64,000 nt of DNA, from the NCBI GenBank assembly GCA_001592805.2, contig CP051140.1, positions 1,737,501 through 1,801,500 of the forward strand, read 5' to 3'. This DNA comes from Peltaster fructicola (Eukaryota > Ascomycota > Dothideomycetes). The translations under genes and the position numbers were made by a program. How positions within the stretch are numbered: the stretch's first letter is position 1; every line of letters begins with the position of its first letter. Below the pieces are notes generated by a model that was given only the letters and a program-made list of their open reading frames with translations, searched no databases and was not told the DNA's origin. Positions 52,168-63,167 of the stretch are shown here, piece by piece.

Positions 52168-54848
52168 TCATTCGCCTGTCAGATCTAATGTATCGATTCC
52201 ACTGGCACGCCAAATCCCCATCTGTCGCCTCTTGCTTTGTGTGGCGTGAGCTGTGGTGGTGGACGTCTCGACATGGCTCAGATCTAATGTTTCTGCGGTC
52301 GCCATCGTCCATGCACCATCCAGACTTTCTCTGATCCTGATGAAAGATTTCTTGGGCTGCTCCTCTGGTTTCCTCGATGTAGCCTTCCGTACAGCCGACA
52401 CTGTCTGACTTTGCGTATGCTCATTGCGTAACGTTGACGGCGCAATGGATACGACCGGGTCCGACAAGTCTAGCGATGGCACTGCTAGGTCAAGTGATAG
52501 ATCTTCACCACGTGCGACCACATTGGACTGCATCCTTGAAAATGCTTGGTACAGATTTGTGGCTGGTTGTCGTAATGAAGCCTCGAGAGTGAGCAATTGC
52601 GCTTGTGCAGGTGATTCTGCGAGATCCAGACATTCGACTGAGTCAAAGGTGGTCGAGACCGAAGTCATAAACGGTTGTGACAAGGGCATGGATAGGCTCT
52701 TCTGCATAGCAACACGAGGTTGACGTCGCTTGACTGTAAGATCCGGTATAACCGAGTCGAGGTTCTGTGACAGTTCTTGCGATGCATTGTCTTTGTATAG
52801 CGACGATAGTGTTCGTGCTGACGTTTGTTCGTTCGGCTGTGGAGCAGGTGCTCTACCCTCAACCGGAGCACTTGGCGAAGAAGAGAGAAGACTGATAACC
52901 TCCGGGTGGCTCTGCTGAAGTTTCTGTGTTGTTGGCGAAAAGAAGTGTGTTATAGCGCTGCGGCCTGACTGAGGTGTCGAGATCTCTGCGGTACGACGCT
53001 TTCTAGGCGTACGTGGCTCTTGTATGCCTTGTGGTAGCCTGAATCGTGCTCGTTGTGGTGCCTCGGGCTCATCCGACGAAGCTGCTCTCGAATGCCTCGA
53101 GGTTGCTGTGCACACTGCTTCAACGTCTGTCCTCGATCGCCTAGACGAAGGCAGCGTAGATGTGGCGAATGCGATGCTTGTAGCGTCTGCCGTTTGCGAG
53201 TTGGAGCTCTTCCATTCCTCATCAGCCTCGGGGACGGCGATACTTCTCGTAGCCTGTATGTGACGCATGAGCGCGTTTACAGGCATACCACTGTTGGCAC
53301 TAGACGGGGCTCCTCTCTTGCCAGTGCCCTTGGCTTTTCGTACGCCTGTCTTAGATGGCTTAGTTGCTTTCTGCTTGGTCCGAAGCTGTGCGTCGAAGTC
53401 CTCGAGCATAGCTGGACAGCCCAATTGGACCCATTCTCGCAGCACCCAGATCTTCTCTGCCTGCTCCTCGACATATGGACGATACGTTCTCTTTCGCCTT
53501 GAGGGGGTTTGCGGAATGTCGTCGTCATCGTCGGAAGCTCCTACCTCAGGAGCATCAGCCATTGTCTCAGTTTCCTCTCCTTCGCCTTGCTCGTCATCTC
53601 CGAGAGGTTCTGAGCTCAAGTCGATCGGGACCAGTTTGGCAGGTATGTACGAGACACGCATCTCCATCGCATTATCGGTTGTGATATGCGTTCTCTTATT
53701 GTGTACGCCTTGCAGGATAGCGCTCTCCCGCTCAACTTGCTCGTCAAGGTTGTTGCAATCGCCTCGCTCTGCGGCCAAGCGCAGCTGTTGAGGCAGCAGA
53801 GCTTGCGAGAGATTACGTATGAACTTGATGGCGCCTCCTCGGTTCTGCCATTCGAATGCGTCTTCAGCGAAAACCCTAAGGGCTGGAAAGTCTAGAGGCT
53901 GGTCCCAGTGTAATTTTTGCCGCAGTTCTGCCACCTTTTCGAGACTGCTGACACAAGGACTTACGTAGTAACCCATCACTTCAAAGTTTGGAAAATCGTC
54001 CGGCACGACCAGTGTAGTGTTCCGCCGTGAGAAGTACTTTGAAGCATTTGTGCGAAACTCAATCTGTAGTTCCTCGCGCCAGTCCGCCAACTGCTTGGTA
54101 TCCTTTTCATTTAGCATACACAATCGTCTTCCAAACCCAGCTTTTGCAGCATCGACCGCGATCTTGGGTCCACAGCGAGGGATACCCTCCGGTATGTAAT
54201 CGCCACCGCTCATGAGGGCGACCAGGACCATGCCGTATTGATCGAGACCACTTTCCGCAAGGATGTCTGCTTCGTCGTACACATTTACATGTGAAGGTGT
54301 CTTCGAACTGCCTTCAGCCGTCCAATTTCGCAGTGTAAGTCTGGATCCAAACATGATTGTATCCACATCTTCGCTTAGTACGGCATCGACAAGGCCCTCT
54401 CTTTGTAGTAATGCGCACTCTGCTTCCGCTTCTCCTGGCGCAATGTGCATAGGAAAGCCAAATTGCTTGAGCAATTGCTTGGCGAAAAACTCCGGTACTG
54501 TCGCAACTCTTACGCCTGGGCCACCTACTCGCTTGTTACGCTTGAAGAGCGGTTTATTAGGTCCATCGAAGACGAAAAGAGGATGAATGTTGAGAGAGAT
54601 GAGCCGTAATAGTCGATAGTAGAAGGTGCGTATAGCAGGATTTGAGCCACCCTGGCCGGCTTGAATCTGGAAGAGCCATATTGAGATGTCGATCGCTAGA
54701 CGAAAGGGTTGCTTGTGCTGTGCGTAATGCTGTGCTGATAACGTCGCAAGAGATATTCTTTTGCCGCTTCCAAGGTGCTTGAACAGCCTGTGTAGGTATA
54801 AGTATTGCGCTTCGATGCGAAACTGCATACCAACCCGTGTATACCCAT
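52168..54848 (-). CDS. GEN1: Holliday-junction resolvase / flap endonuclease, GEN1/YEN1 type
   Basis: XPG-family nuclease that cuts four-way junctions and flaps. The first coding exon is only 14 nt (54848..54835), joined by a 47-nt intron with donor GTTGGT to exon 2 (54787..52168), giving 877 aa. The splice yields MGIHGLFKHLGSGKRISLAT, the invariant N-terminus whose free amino end lies at the active site. The N-domain is FRLAIDISIWLFQIQAGQGG and HPLFVFDGPNKPLFKRNKR. The XPG-I domain is HIAPGEAEAECALLQREGLV and SEDVDTIMFG, and the helix-hairpin-helix follows GGDYIPEGIPRCGPKIA. A GEN1 chromodomain-like segment lies around VEEQAEKIWVLREWVQLG. The C-terminal half is disordered with basic patches (GVRKAKGTGKRGAPSS) consistent with nuclear import and cell-cycle phosphorylation. 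Confidence 0.93.
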
Positions 54849-55190
54849 TGTTCCATCTACAACATTGTAATGCTGATTGCGCAGGGTTGTATAGCTGTTG
54901 CAATAGTGTGTTGAGAAGTGACAGTGGTCAGCAGTTGTAGTGTAGTCTAGAGCAGCCAATGAGAGTATCACGATTCGTTGCCGGGACAACCAGTCGCGTG
55001 GGTGGCACTATTGCACGTGTGTCTTTCTTTCGAGACATCTTTGCATTGAATCATATATATCATGCAGGAGATATACCACTTGGCGGCAGAGCAACTCCTG
55101 AGGCAATAATTATACTTTAGTAACAGCCGTACTGAGCTGCTTGATGAATATATTGTACACTAACGCGAACACATCAACATTTAGACAATG
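54849..55190. other. Intergenic, GEN1 promoter
   Basis: About 340 bp, locally AT-rich; it should hold the GEN1 promoter and the F-box gene terminator. Nothing else is recognised. Confidence 0.55.
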
Positions 55191-56660
55191 TCAAACAGTT
55201 TGAGTCCTTCGAACCACGAGAAGTGGTTCCTCGTGTCTCCTGTCCATGAGCCATTCTGGGCGTCTTGCGGCATCGGCAGCCTGTGTCCAGCCATTCGGGA
55301 TGTAGTTGCTCGAGAGAGGATGATTCTGCGACAAAGAGATTACAGATAGCGCTCGAAACTGATCGTCTGACATGAGTTGGTGCAGTCTTTCGCACATATG
55401 ATCGTTCTTGTCATGCAGTTCCATATCGTCACTGATGGTCAATGCTTCCAAGGTGCATGGTAGGATGTCAACGAGCGCTGCAGGTAAGTTATCTTTGGAG
55501 AGACAGCCAAAGAGAGCTTCCATAGGCACATCTAGCTGTTTCAACGGTAGTATGGCCAGGCTGCCCATGGAATCCCCGAGACAAAACCGAGCCCACCCTT
55601 TGGCATCGTTAGAGCCTGTCGTCAGAGCGAAGGTGTGAAGCTGATTCATATTTCTGAGCGGCTCGCCAAGCATCGGCCAACTGAAACTGGGCAGAGTGTT
55701 TGTCATTAAGCCAGTATAGACTTCCGCCCAGAGATCGTGCCAATCGAGACACAATACCTCGAGTGCTGGACAAGATGTAAGGAAGGTTTCCCAGTAATCG
55801 GGTCTGACAGAAGAAGCACTGAGATAGATGCGACGCACTGTTGACGAATAACGGGGCGATGGCCTTGTGGGTCTCATTAGATCAACATGTTGACCTCTGA
55901 AGGTGTGAAGAGCTGGTAATCGCAGAATTAGTCCCATGGTCTGCATAGCGGGTAATCCAGGTTGTAAGATGAGGCTGACTTCGCCTAAATGTCTGAAAGC
56001 TGTCGGTTGAACCTGGGCAGTCCTCAATAGATCGCCAGTCAACGTGTCGTGTATGAAGTCCACGTCAAGTTCCAGAGATGTGACTTCCGGACATGATGCG
56101 AGCAGCAGAGCAAGGACTGCGTCTCTTGTGTAATCCTCAACCGCCACGAGTTTATTGTACTCAGAGAGGCCATCAACTTCGGAGATACGCTTGGCTTCAT
56201 CGATCTGGTACTCACCTTCTGCATCTGATGTGAAGCCCCTGGTGAGGCATCCAATCACCATAGCCCTAACATGTGAGGGTATGTTGTGTAGAGGTAGCGA
56301 AGACAGCGTCTGCGCAGAAACTGAGATCGGGTTGGTCGGTATGAGTCGAAAGCACTGATGCGCTTCCATCAGCCCGAAGTTCAGGCTACGGATGTGTCTC
56401 AGCATCTCAGGCCGTTCACATAAGGTGCGAATGAGCTTTTGTAGACATGTGTTGTTGATCCTGGGATCGATAGAACGAAAGAGCACAGGCTGAGCTATGG
56501 CTCTGTGTGTACGGCTTGCTAGACATAGAGCACACAATGTTCGGAGTTTGTCTCGTATGGTCAGCACTGCAACCTTTCCTGCGACGCATCTCCAGTCAGA
56601 ATCCAGCACTTCGAGATGGTCGCAGATAAGTATCAGTGCATCTGGAGGGATGTATGCCAT
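55191..56660 (-). CDS. F-box-like / leucine-rich protein
   Basis: A 489-aa single-exon protein. The N-terminus has an F-box-like pattern (IPPDALILICDHLEVLD, then LRTLCALCLASRTHRAIAQP and VLFRSID). The remainder is a series of irregular leucine-rich segments (ACPEVTSLELDVDF-like VTSLELDVDFIHD, FRHLGEVSLIL, LPALHTFRG, CPALEVLCLDWHDLWAEVYT). Such proteins usually recruit substrates to SCF ubiquitin ligases in the cytosol or nucleus. The F-box is weak, so the SCF role is inference. These families are large and fast-evolving in filamentous fungi. Confidence 0.75.
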   Translation of the reverse strand: MAYIPPDALILICDHLEVLDSDWRCVAGKVAVLTIRDKLRTLCALCLASRTHRAIAQPVLFRSIDPRINNTCLQKLIRTLCERPEMLRHIRSLNFGLMEAHQCFRLIPTNPISVSAQTLSSLPLHNIPSHVRAMVIGCLTRGFTSDAEGEYQIDEAKRISEVDGLSEYNKLVAVEDYTRDAVLALLLASCPEVTSLELDVDFIHDTLTGDLLRTAQVQPTAFRHLGEVSLILQPGLPAMQTMGLILRLPALHTFRGQHVDLMRPTRPSPRYSSTVRRIYLSASSVRPDYWETFLTSCPALEVLCLDWHDLWAEVYTGLMTNTLPSFSWPMLGEPLRNMNQLHTFALTTGSNDAKGWARFCLGDSMGSLAILPLKQLDVPMEALFGCLSKDNLPAALVDILPCTLEALTISDDMELHDKNDHMCERLHQLMSDDQFRALSVISLSQNHPLSSNYIPNGWTQAADAARRPEWLMDRRHEEPLLVVRRTQTV

Positions 56661-56961
56661 TACTATGATGCTGGTAGGCTTTCACGAATGGCAATTGGAC
56701 GAGGTCTGATCGTCGACATGACTCGCCTCGCTATATGGCTCGATGGTACGGAGCAGCTGGGTGGGTTGGGTGTTATAGCTTGCTGCGCAGAGTGGATGAA
56801 TCAATGGAGGTGTTGTCGCAAGCAAGAGCCGTCACACGCGATTTAGCGCGTTTCTGCGTCTGTGCACGGCTGGATACGCGCTAAGTAAAGCTTATTCTTA
56901 CTCTCTCAAGCCTGTCTAATACAATAAGCACGCGCTCACATGGAGAGCAGCTCCGCCAACG
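56661..56961. other. Divergent promoter region
   Basis: 301 bp between the F-box-like gene and the AT-DNA-binding-like gene; nothing recognised. Confidence 0.55.
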
Positions 56962-59900
56962 ATGAGCTTGCATCTGTCGCCTGATCCGATAGTATTGCCG
57001 TCATCGCCGCCATCCGCACACGATCGCAGTAAGCATGCGCACGCAGGACCGCACGGTGTGTCCGTTTCGCCCGCAAAGACGGCCCACATGAGTGCACAAG
57101 CAAGATCTCCATGGCGTCTTCGTCCGCCTATTGAAGCGCGTACACAGCACAGCCCGCGAGCCAGACGGCGGCATGCTCGACAAGAGCGGCGACGACTTGC
57201 TGGTCTTGATGCGATCACTGGTCGACCGTTGACAGCTGATGCGACAGATTCACCACGAAAGCGACGACGGCTCAATTCGAGCAGAGAAGATGACCACGAA
57301 GATGACTACGAAGATGCTGACATCGATGACGACTCTCATGAAGGCCTAGTGTCGCTAGAGAAACCAGCTGCAGCACGATACAGATCTGTTGACTTTGACG
57401 ACAATATAGAACCACAATCCCAGGAACCAGAAACTCGAAGTCCACAACAGCGCTTCTCACCCTCTAATGATGGATCCGATGGCTCTGTTGGCTACGATGC
57501 GCCGAAGGATGTCGCTGGCGCATTTCCTAGAGAAATGGCTGGTGAAACAACAATGGCCAATGAAGAATTTACACTGATCTCTGGTCACTCGCTTGCAAGT
57601 CTCAAGGCAAACAACTCCCTACTGGCTACAGTAGACGACTTTGAGCCTTCACATCTCGATACTGTGACTGCGAACAGCAACGCTTCCCAGATTCGACCAT
57701 CGCTATATCCAGATGTAACCCGACTTACCCCGAGGGCTGTGGCAGCAAGTAAAGAAGTACGCAACTCAGTTGCAGCTCGAAATGAGAATGGTCTCCGCGA
57801 CCACGATGCGATGAGCTGGCAGCCAACAGGCCGTTCGCAGCATGTTGAGCATTACGCAGTCCGCGATACCGTCGACCGTGGCAGCACTCGTGCATATGGG
57901 TCGCCTAGTCAACGCATACGAAGTCAAGCTCGTGAGATGGGCTCTTCAGCTCGACATAGCAGCTATCAAGTACCAGTCTCCAGCCAGCGGCAGCGCGCTC
58001 AGGTGTCATCAGTAACGAAGCCTACAGTGTATCAACCACAATTCTCGGGCGCAGCTCTCGACTTCGATGATATTTGGGCGGAGGAAGCCTCTCGCTCGCT
58101 GCAAGACGATGCGCAGCGTAGTCATGAGAAAGCTCAGGCGAACACTTTCGTACCACCAATCTTCTCGGACGAACCTCAGCCTCCACGACGGTCGAAGATT
58201 CCTTCCACGTGGCGGAAGAGTTCAGGCATCGAGTTGTCGTATGCCGACTCGCCTCGAAGCGTACGTCAAAGCTCTCAAGCCGCAGCCACCAACCAGGATG
58301 GTACGTATATGGCAGTGGCCAGCAACGGCCGAGATGAACGAGTATCTACGCCTCCAAGTAGTGACAATGGAGACCCCATCGATGACGATGGATCCGAGGA
58401 TGGACAATATGCTGTACATGATGTACAGGAAGCTGATCAAGAAGTCCTGGAGGATGACTTCGATGAACAAGGACCTTTGGAGGATGACTTTGATAATCAA
58501 GGAGCTTTGGAGGATAACGACCAGGGTATCGATGATGAACAAGAAGCAGATTCCAGTCAGCAGTCCGGTGCAGACGATGCAGCTCAGGAAGAATCAGAGC
58601 TCACCAATCCAGATGCTGCTGCAACTCAGCTGCAAGGCGTACGTGACAAGCGTGGAAACAGTCCAGCGACACCACGTTCTGTGCGAGACGGCGAAGATTC
58701 CGAGAACCAGGGATCCGGTCTGCTCTGGCACAGCAATATGCCAACATTGTTCTCAAGACCGCCCATACGACCCAGAAGACCCAAGTCTGATGCCAAGGTC
58801 AACCTTAGTGAGATCTTGCGAATGGACATGTCAGAAACCGCTATCGTGCCATCACAGTCGCAGACAGACGCAAGACCTGATCGCGACCACCGCTCTTTAC
58901 AGCAGCACCGACAAGAACGCTCAAGCAGTGCTGCTGCCAACGATATCAGTAGTCCTCTTGCGCGCAGTCTCTTCAAGAGCAGCAGACCGGTCGGCAAGGC
59001 GACTGAGCACCCATACGACCCGGATCGTGGTCTTCCTGCACCACACATATCCATCAAGCGTAAGCGGGATGACCAGCCACCAGCAGAAGAGGACATGTCT
59101 GAGCAGGATGGTGAGCCCACACGAAGCTACCAGGAGAATCTCAACAAGGAATCTCCTACCAAGCTCCGAGTTGACTTCAACGATTCCTCACTGATCAACC
59201 CTGGCATCGACCTGCACAACTATCAGCGGAAGAACTCGCCGCTCTTCGATAGAGATCCAACCGAGTCTCCTCAACAAGCAGTGGTCACTGCGAAGCCGGC
59301 CAAGAAGAAGCGCAAAATGGCGCGCCCAGGACAGCCGCAACCAGCACTTGTCAAGCCACCGATACCCATCTCTGCGCCAGATCTTGCAGCTCCGCCACCA
59401 GGCCTCCTTAGTCGCCTGGCCACCTCTCTGGTCTGTTCTGGTGAGACCCAGCGGACCGATCTATGTAGAGCCGCAAGCCAATGCTGAGACAACTCAATAC
59501 TGGCCGGAGTTCCCTGCCAAGAGGCGGACTATGCTTCGCGAACGATATGGAGTGCTCGCAAATCGACATCCGTGGACATTGGCACATATGCGGACACTGC
59601 ATCGAATGCTCAACTCAATCATTGAGGCCAGGCCGGACAGCATAGTCCCAACGGCACTACCGCTGCCACCATATTTGTCTAGCATCGTTGGTAAGACGCA
59701 TCGCAGCATCACCAACAACAAATTCAAATTCAAATATCAGCATGCGTGTGCGATCAACTCCTTCATACAGATCCTCGTGCCAGTCAGCCTCGTACAAGCA
59801 ATGGAAAGAGGCGAGGTGGCATGGCTAGGTGATGCTACAGCAGCGGATCTGCGTGGTCATCGTCAATGTGGAACTGGCCCTCATGGGTCTGAGTTGTGCT

Positions 59901-60031
59901 TCCCACGTCAGCACAATCCTGAAGGGTTCATCGATATGACCTGGCTTGTGAAGTGCATGGGATGCGTGGTGCATACAAAGGAACTGGTTGCCACAATGAA
60001 AGCACGTGGGACGACACGGCGTGTTGTGTAG
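56962..60031 (+). CDS. AT-DNA-binding-like fungal protein; one frame break
   Basis: Long disordered protein with a conserved C-terminal domain. The first frame (56962 to about 59425) begins MSLHLSPDPIVLPSSPPSAH and carries basic AT-hook-like or NLS patches (SPRKRRRLNSS, RPPIRPRRPKSDAK, KPAKKKRKMARPGQPQ). It also has an acidic repeat region (DDFDEQGPLEDDFDNQG) and the motif LRVDFNDSSLINPGIDLHN. The second frame (59426 to 60031) carries the conserved end: LWSVLVRPSGPIYVEP, ERYGVLANRHPWTLAHMRTL, FKYQHACAINSFIQILVPVS and FIDMTWLVKCMGCVVHTKEL. The join GLLSRLATS-LWSVLVRP is expected for the family. It needs a two-base gain or one-base loss in the CT repeat at 59424-59429; there is no room for an intron. 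I recall the family annotated as AT DNA-binding protein, but function is unproven. Confidence 0.7.
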
Positions 60032-60227
60032 TTGCTAGTTGAGTGTTAGTCATGCAGAGCACCCTCAGTCTACCAGGACTGCGTATGAGCTCAGATGTCA
60101 AAGATGGTGTATGTTGCTGCGATGTGCTTTCATCTGCTTCGGCAGTCCGCAAGATTTGAGTGCTCCACTTTTTAATGTCACGTCTATAGTTCTATCGCTG
60201 CAACTTCAACGTGGGAAGTGCATTGTT

Positions 60228-61871
60228 ATGCAAGATACTGTGCGAAGAGTAGGGTCTCGATCGTTCTCCAGTACAGCAAGTGCTCTCAGGTCACGTTCTC
60301 GGCACCGCACTCGACCACAGCCCGTCATGCAAGCCAAAACCACAGACTATGAGGCCTGGCAGCATCAAGATCTTGTCAAGCGCGTGCTCGAGCTCGAACA
60401 GAAGCTCCGTGAACGAACACAGAGCACACAACACGGCGCGACCGCGAATCGGTATAGCACTTCCAGAAAGTTGAAGAAACCACCAAAGGCCTTTGACGGG
60501 AGCAAATACTCGACTCGAAAGATCGCACTCAAGTTTGCATACCTAGGCGCGGAGTACAATGGACTTGAGCATCAGCGTGACAATCCTCTACCTGCTATTG
60601 AATACGTGCTATGGAAAGCAATGAAGAAGACGAGGTTGATCTTCCCGAAACACAAGCCAGGACAGAGTGAAGATGAGGTCTGCTGGGATGGCTGCGAGTA
60701 TAGCAAGTGCGGTCGTACGGACAAAGGAGTCAGCGCGTTCGGTCAGGTCATCACACTGCGAGTACGGAGCGCTCGTCCAGTGCCTCGAGCACGAAAGCCT
60801 GAAGATGGAGAGGATGCATTGGGTGAGGTTGAGAGCATGCAGGAGCCATTCGATCCGATCAAAGACGAATTGCCGTACATACAGCTGCTGAATAGAGTCT
60901 TGCCTCCAGAGATTCGTATTCTTGCGTGGTGTGCAGATCTCCCTCCTGACTTCAACGCAAGGTACAGTTGCAGGGAACGTCGCTATCGTTACTTCTTCAC
61001 CAATCCTGCATATCTTCCTACGCCTGGAGCTGCTAACCAGACAGACGGCTGGCTAGACATTGACGCAATGAGGACCGCAGCACGCAAGTACGAGGGCTTG
61101 CATGACTTCCGCAACCTTTGCAAGATAGACCCAGGCAAACAGATCAGCGACTTTAGGCGACGCATCTTCCACGCCGATATCCATGCAGTCGGAGATGAGC
61201 AGGCGTTCAAGGACGGCTCGCCGAAGCTGTATTACTTCGAAGTGCGTGGCTCTGCGTTCCTCTGGCATCAAGTGAGGAATTTGGTTGCAATCCTGTTCCT
61301 TATCGGGCAGGGCTATGAGCAACCTGATCTCGTTGATAAGCTACTCGATGTTGAGCTCTTGCCTGGGAAACCTGTCTTTGATATGGCGTCGGACGTGCCA
61401 CTGTCGCTGTGGGACTGCATATTCCCGGATCTGTCCACGTCCGACCATGCGTCTACAGACAGGAACCTCGAGGGCTACCATGACGCTCTGCCTTGGATTC
61501 ATGTTGGCGAAGAAATTGGAGGACGTGATAACGGCAAGAAGACGTTGCAGGAAGGTGATGGCAAGTACGGCTATCGTGGCATCATGGAAGAGCTGTGGTC
61601 GATATGGAGGAAACGGAAGCTGGACGAGATTCTTGCTGCACAGCTGATGAGTCTGGTTGCTGGACAAGGGCATGCTCCACCCTTGAGCTTCGATGCAGCG
61701 GCGCAACCAAGGAGCGACAGGGTGTTTGAAGGATCGGAGCTGCCACGTACTGTAGGCACGTATACGCCGGTGATGCAACGACATCGCATGGAGTCTCCGG
61801 AGGTCCAGAATGCTCGGTATGCGGCTCGCTATGGGCTCAACAAAGAGCCCCAAGAAGGCTCTGGAGATTGA
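60228..61871 (+). CDS. DEG1: tRNA pseudouridine synthase DEG1/PUS3
   Basis: Makes pseudouridine at positions 38/39 of the tRNA anticodon stem. The single-exon frame has two plausible ATGs: 60327 (MQAKTTDYEAWQHQDLVKRV, 514 aa) and 60228 (547 aa). The upstream one adds an Arg/Ser-rich, acid-free stretch (VRRVGSRSFSSTASALRSRS) resembling a mitochondrial presequence. The TruA fold is complete: KIALKFAYLGAEYNGLEHQ, catalytic Asp in SKCGRTDKGVSAFGQV, LPPEIRILAWCADLPPDFNA, ARYSCRERRYRYFF, the LHDFRNLCKID segment, and FLWHQVRNLVAILFLIGQGY. The C-terminal extension is typical of PUS3. It is convergent with PIG-H; only 9 bp separate the stop codons. Confidence 0.95.
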   Translation: MQDTVRRVGSRSFSSTASALRSRSRHRTRPQPVMQAKTTDYEAWQHQDLVKRVLELEQKLRERTQSTQHGATANRYSTSRKLKKPPKAFDGSKYSTRKIALKFAYLGAEYNGLEHQRDNPLPAIEYVLWKAMKKTRLIFPKHKPGQSEDEVCWDGCEYSKCGRTDKGVSAFGQVITLRVRSARPVPRARKPEDGEDALGEVESMQEPFDPIKDELPYIQLLNRVLPPEIRILAWCADLPPDFNARYSCRERRYRYFFTNPAYLPTPGAANQTDGWLDIDAMRTAARKYEGLHDFRNLCKIDPGKQISDFRRRIFHADIHAVGDEQAFKDGSPKLYYFEVRGSAFLWHQVRNLVAILFLIGQGYEQPDLVDKLLDVELLPGKPVFDMASDVPLSLWDCIFPDLSTSDHASTDRNLEGYHDALPWIHVGEEIGGRDNGKKTLQEGDGKYGYRGIMEELWSIWRKRKLDEILAAQLMSLVAGQGHAPPLSFDAAAQPRSDRVFEGSELPRTVGTYTPVMQRHRMESPEVQNARYAARYGLNKEPQEGSGD

Positions 61872-61880
61872 GCAAGACGC

Positions 61881-62533
61881 TCAAGTATTGTCCTCGTAGA
61901 GACAAGCTCTAGCTCCACGCCATACTAGCTCCAAGGCGTCCAGGCTTGGAAGGAGATTCTATAGTATTGTCAGTCGCAGACGATATGTCATCACTTGCAT
62001 CGTACCGGGAAGATGACCACTACTTTGTCCTCGTTCTCGACAACTATACTCAGGTAGAACCTTGTCTTGAAGCCAATGAAGGCTTCATGAATGAAGATAT
62101 CCTGAATCGCTGTAGTAGGTATGAATCGAGTTGCACTGGTCGAAAGATAACTCGAACTGCTGGTGCTCGTCTGTACACCCAGTCCACGAATCACTAGTAG
62201 CGATTCTTCGATATGGCCTCTGCGAAAGACTAGCCAGATGATGCCAATGCATAGGATAGTTATGCAGAGGTGATTGAGTGTTGAGTACTCCTTTGACAAG
62301 AACGCCGCTACTGTGAGCCAATTTGTGCTCCTCAGCCAAGTCACCAGCCATGTCTGCTGTCTAGTTACCTGTCCATACTGCCACACGAGCATGGACACGA
62401 CCACAACTATGCCAAGCACCCGCGCGAGAAGGAGAAGAAGTGTAGATGCATGACCGGCTAATGTCAATGTCTGCGGCTTTGTAGTTACAGTATATTGTAC
62501 GGTACTCGTTGTGGGGCTTTTGGTGATGAGCAT
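61881..62533 (-). CDS. GPI15: GPI-GlcNAc transferase subunit PIG-H (GPI15)
   Basis: Subunit of the ER enzyme that starts GPI-anchor synthesis by adding GlcNAc to phosphatidylinositol. Exons are 62533..62006 and 61958..61881 (intron 47 nt, branch GACTGAC), giving 201 aa. Two membrane helices (LLLLLARVLGIVVVVSMLVW and HLCITILCIGIIWLVF) precede the PIG-H domain: EESLLVIRGLGVQTSTSSSS, RFIPTTAIQDIFIHEAFIGF, RFYLSIVVENEDKVVVIFP. The spliced second exon supplies NLLPSLDALELVWRGARACL, the family's usual end. An ATG 28 codons upstream (62617) is also open but adds no recognisable sequence. Confidence 0.9.
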
Positions 62534-63167
62534 GACAACATGGATATGCGACGTGAAGATGGTGTGATGCAATGCGGAAGCATGTTTGTTGCTGAAGAGT
62601 GTCAAACAACTCGGCATTCCTGTTTAGGAATTCCGTTCGATCCACTCCTTCCACACGGCTTGCTGTTTCGTACTTCTTTTGACGTGATAAACCATCTCCG
62701 GTCACTGTGAAGTGGCCGTCATGAGCTCATCGGCTGTGATGTATCTCGAGTGAGCAGCAGTCACTATTGTCACTGTCCTAGAACCAATAACGTATCCTCT
62801 CGTCAGCCACATCTCGAGTATTGATCGTTTGCGGCACATCTGTGAAGGACAAGATATTCACGAGTATCCTAGCTGGATGCCTAACATATCATCGACGGTC
62901 GACAAGAGGAAGCTGACCGTCACGGCATAGTCTCAGGCTCGGCCTCACTACGTGCACTTGCTGTGTCACATGCACGAACATGAATGTATCATGCTATTGA
63001 CCTACGATAGGTTGACTACAATAACTGCTAGGTGTGAACACGATTTCGTTCTCACAGACTGACTTCGATACGAGAGTGGTGCAAACTTACACGAAAGCAA
63101 TCAAAACCTCAGACTTTACGACACAACGCTGAGATCTCCCGCCAACACAATTCGAAGACACACGATG
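62534..63167. other. Intergenic, no gene seen
   Basis: About 630 bp between two minus-strand genes; it should hold the PIG-H promoter. No tRNA or conserved frame is recognised. Confidence 0.55.
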
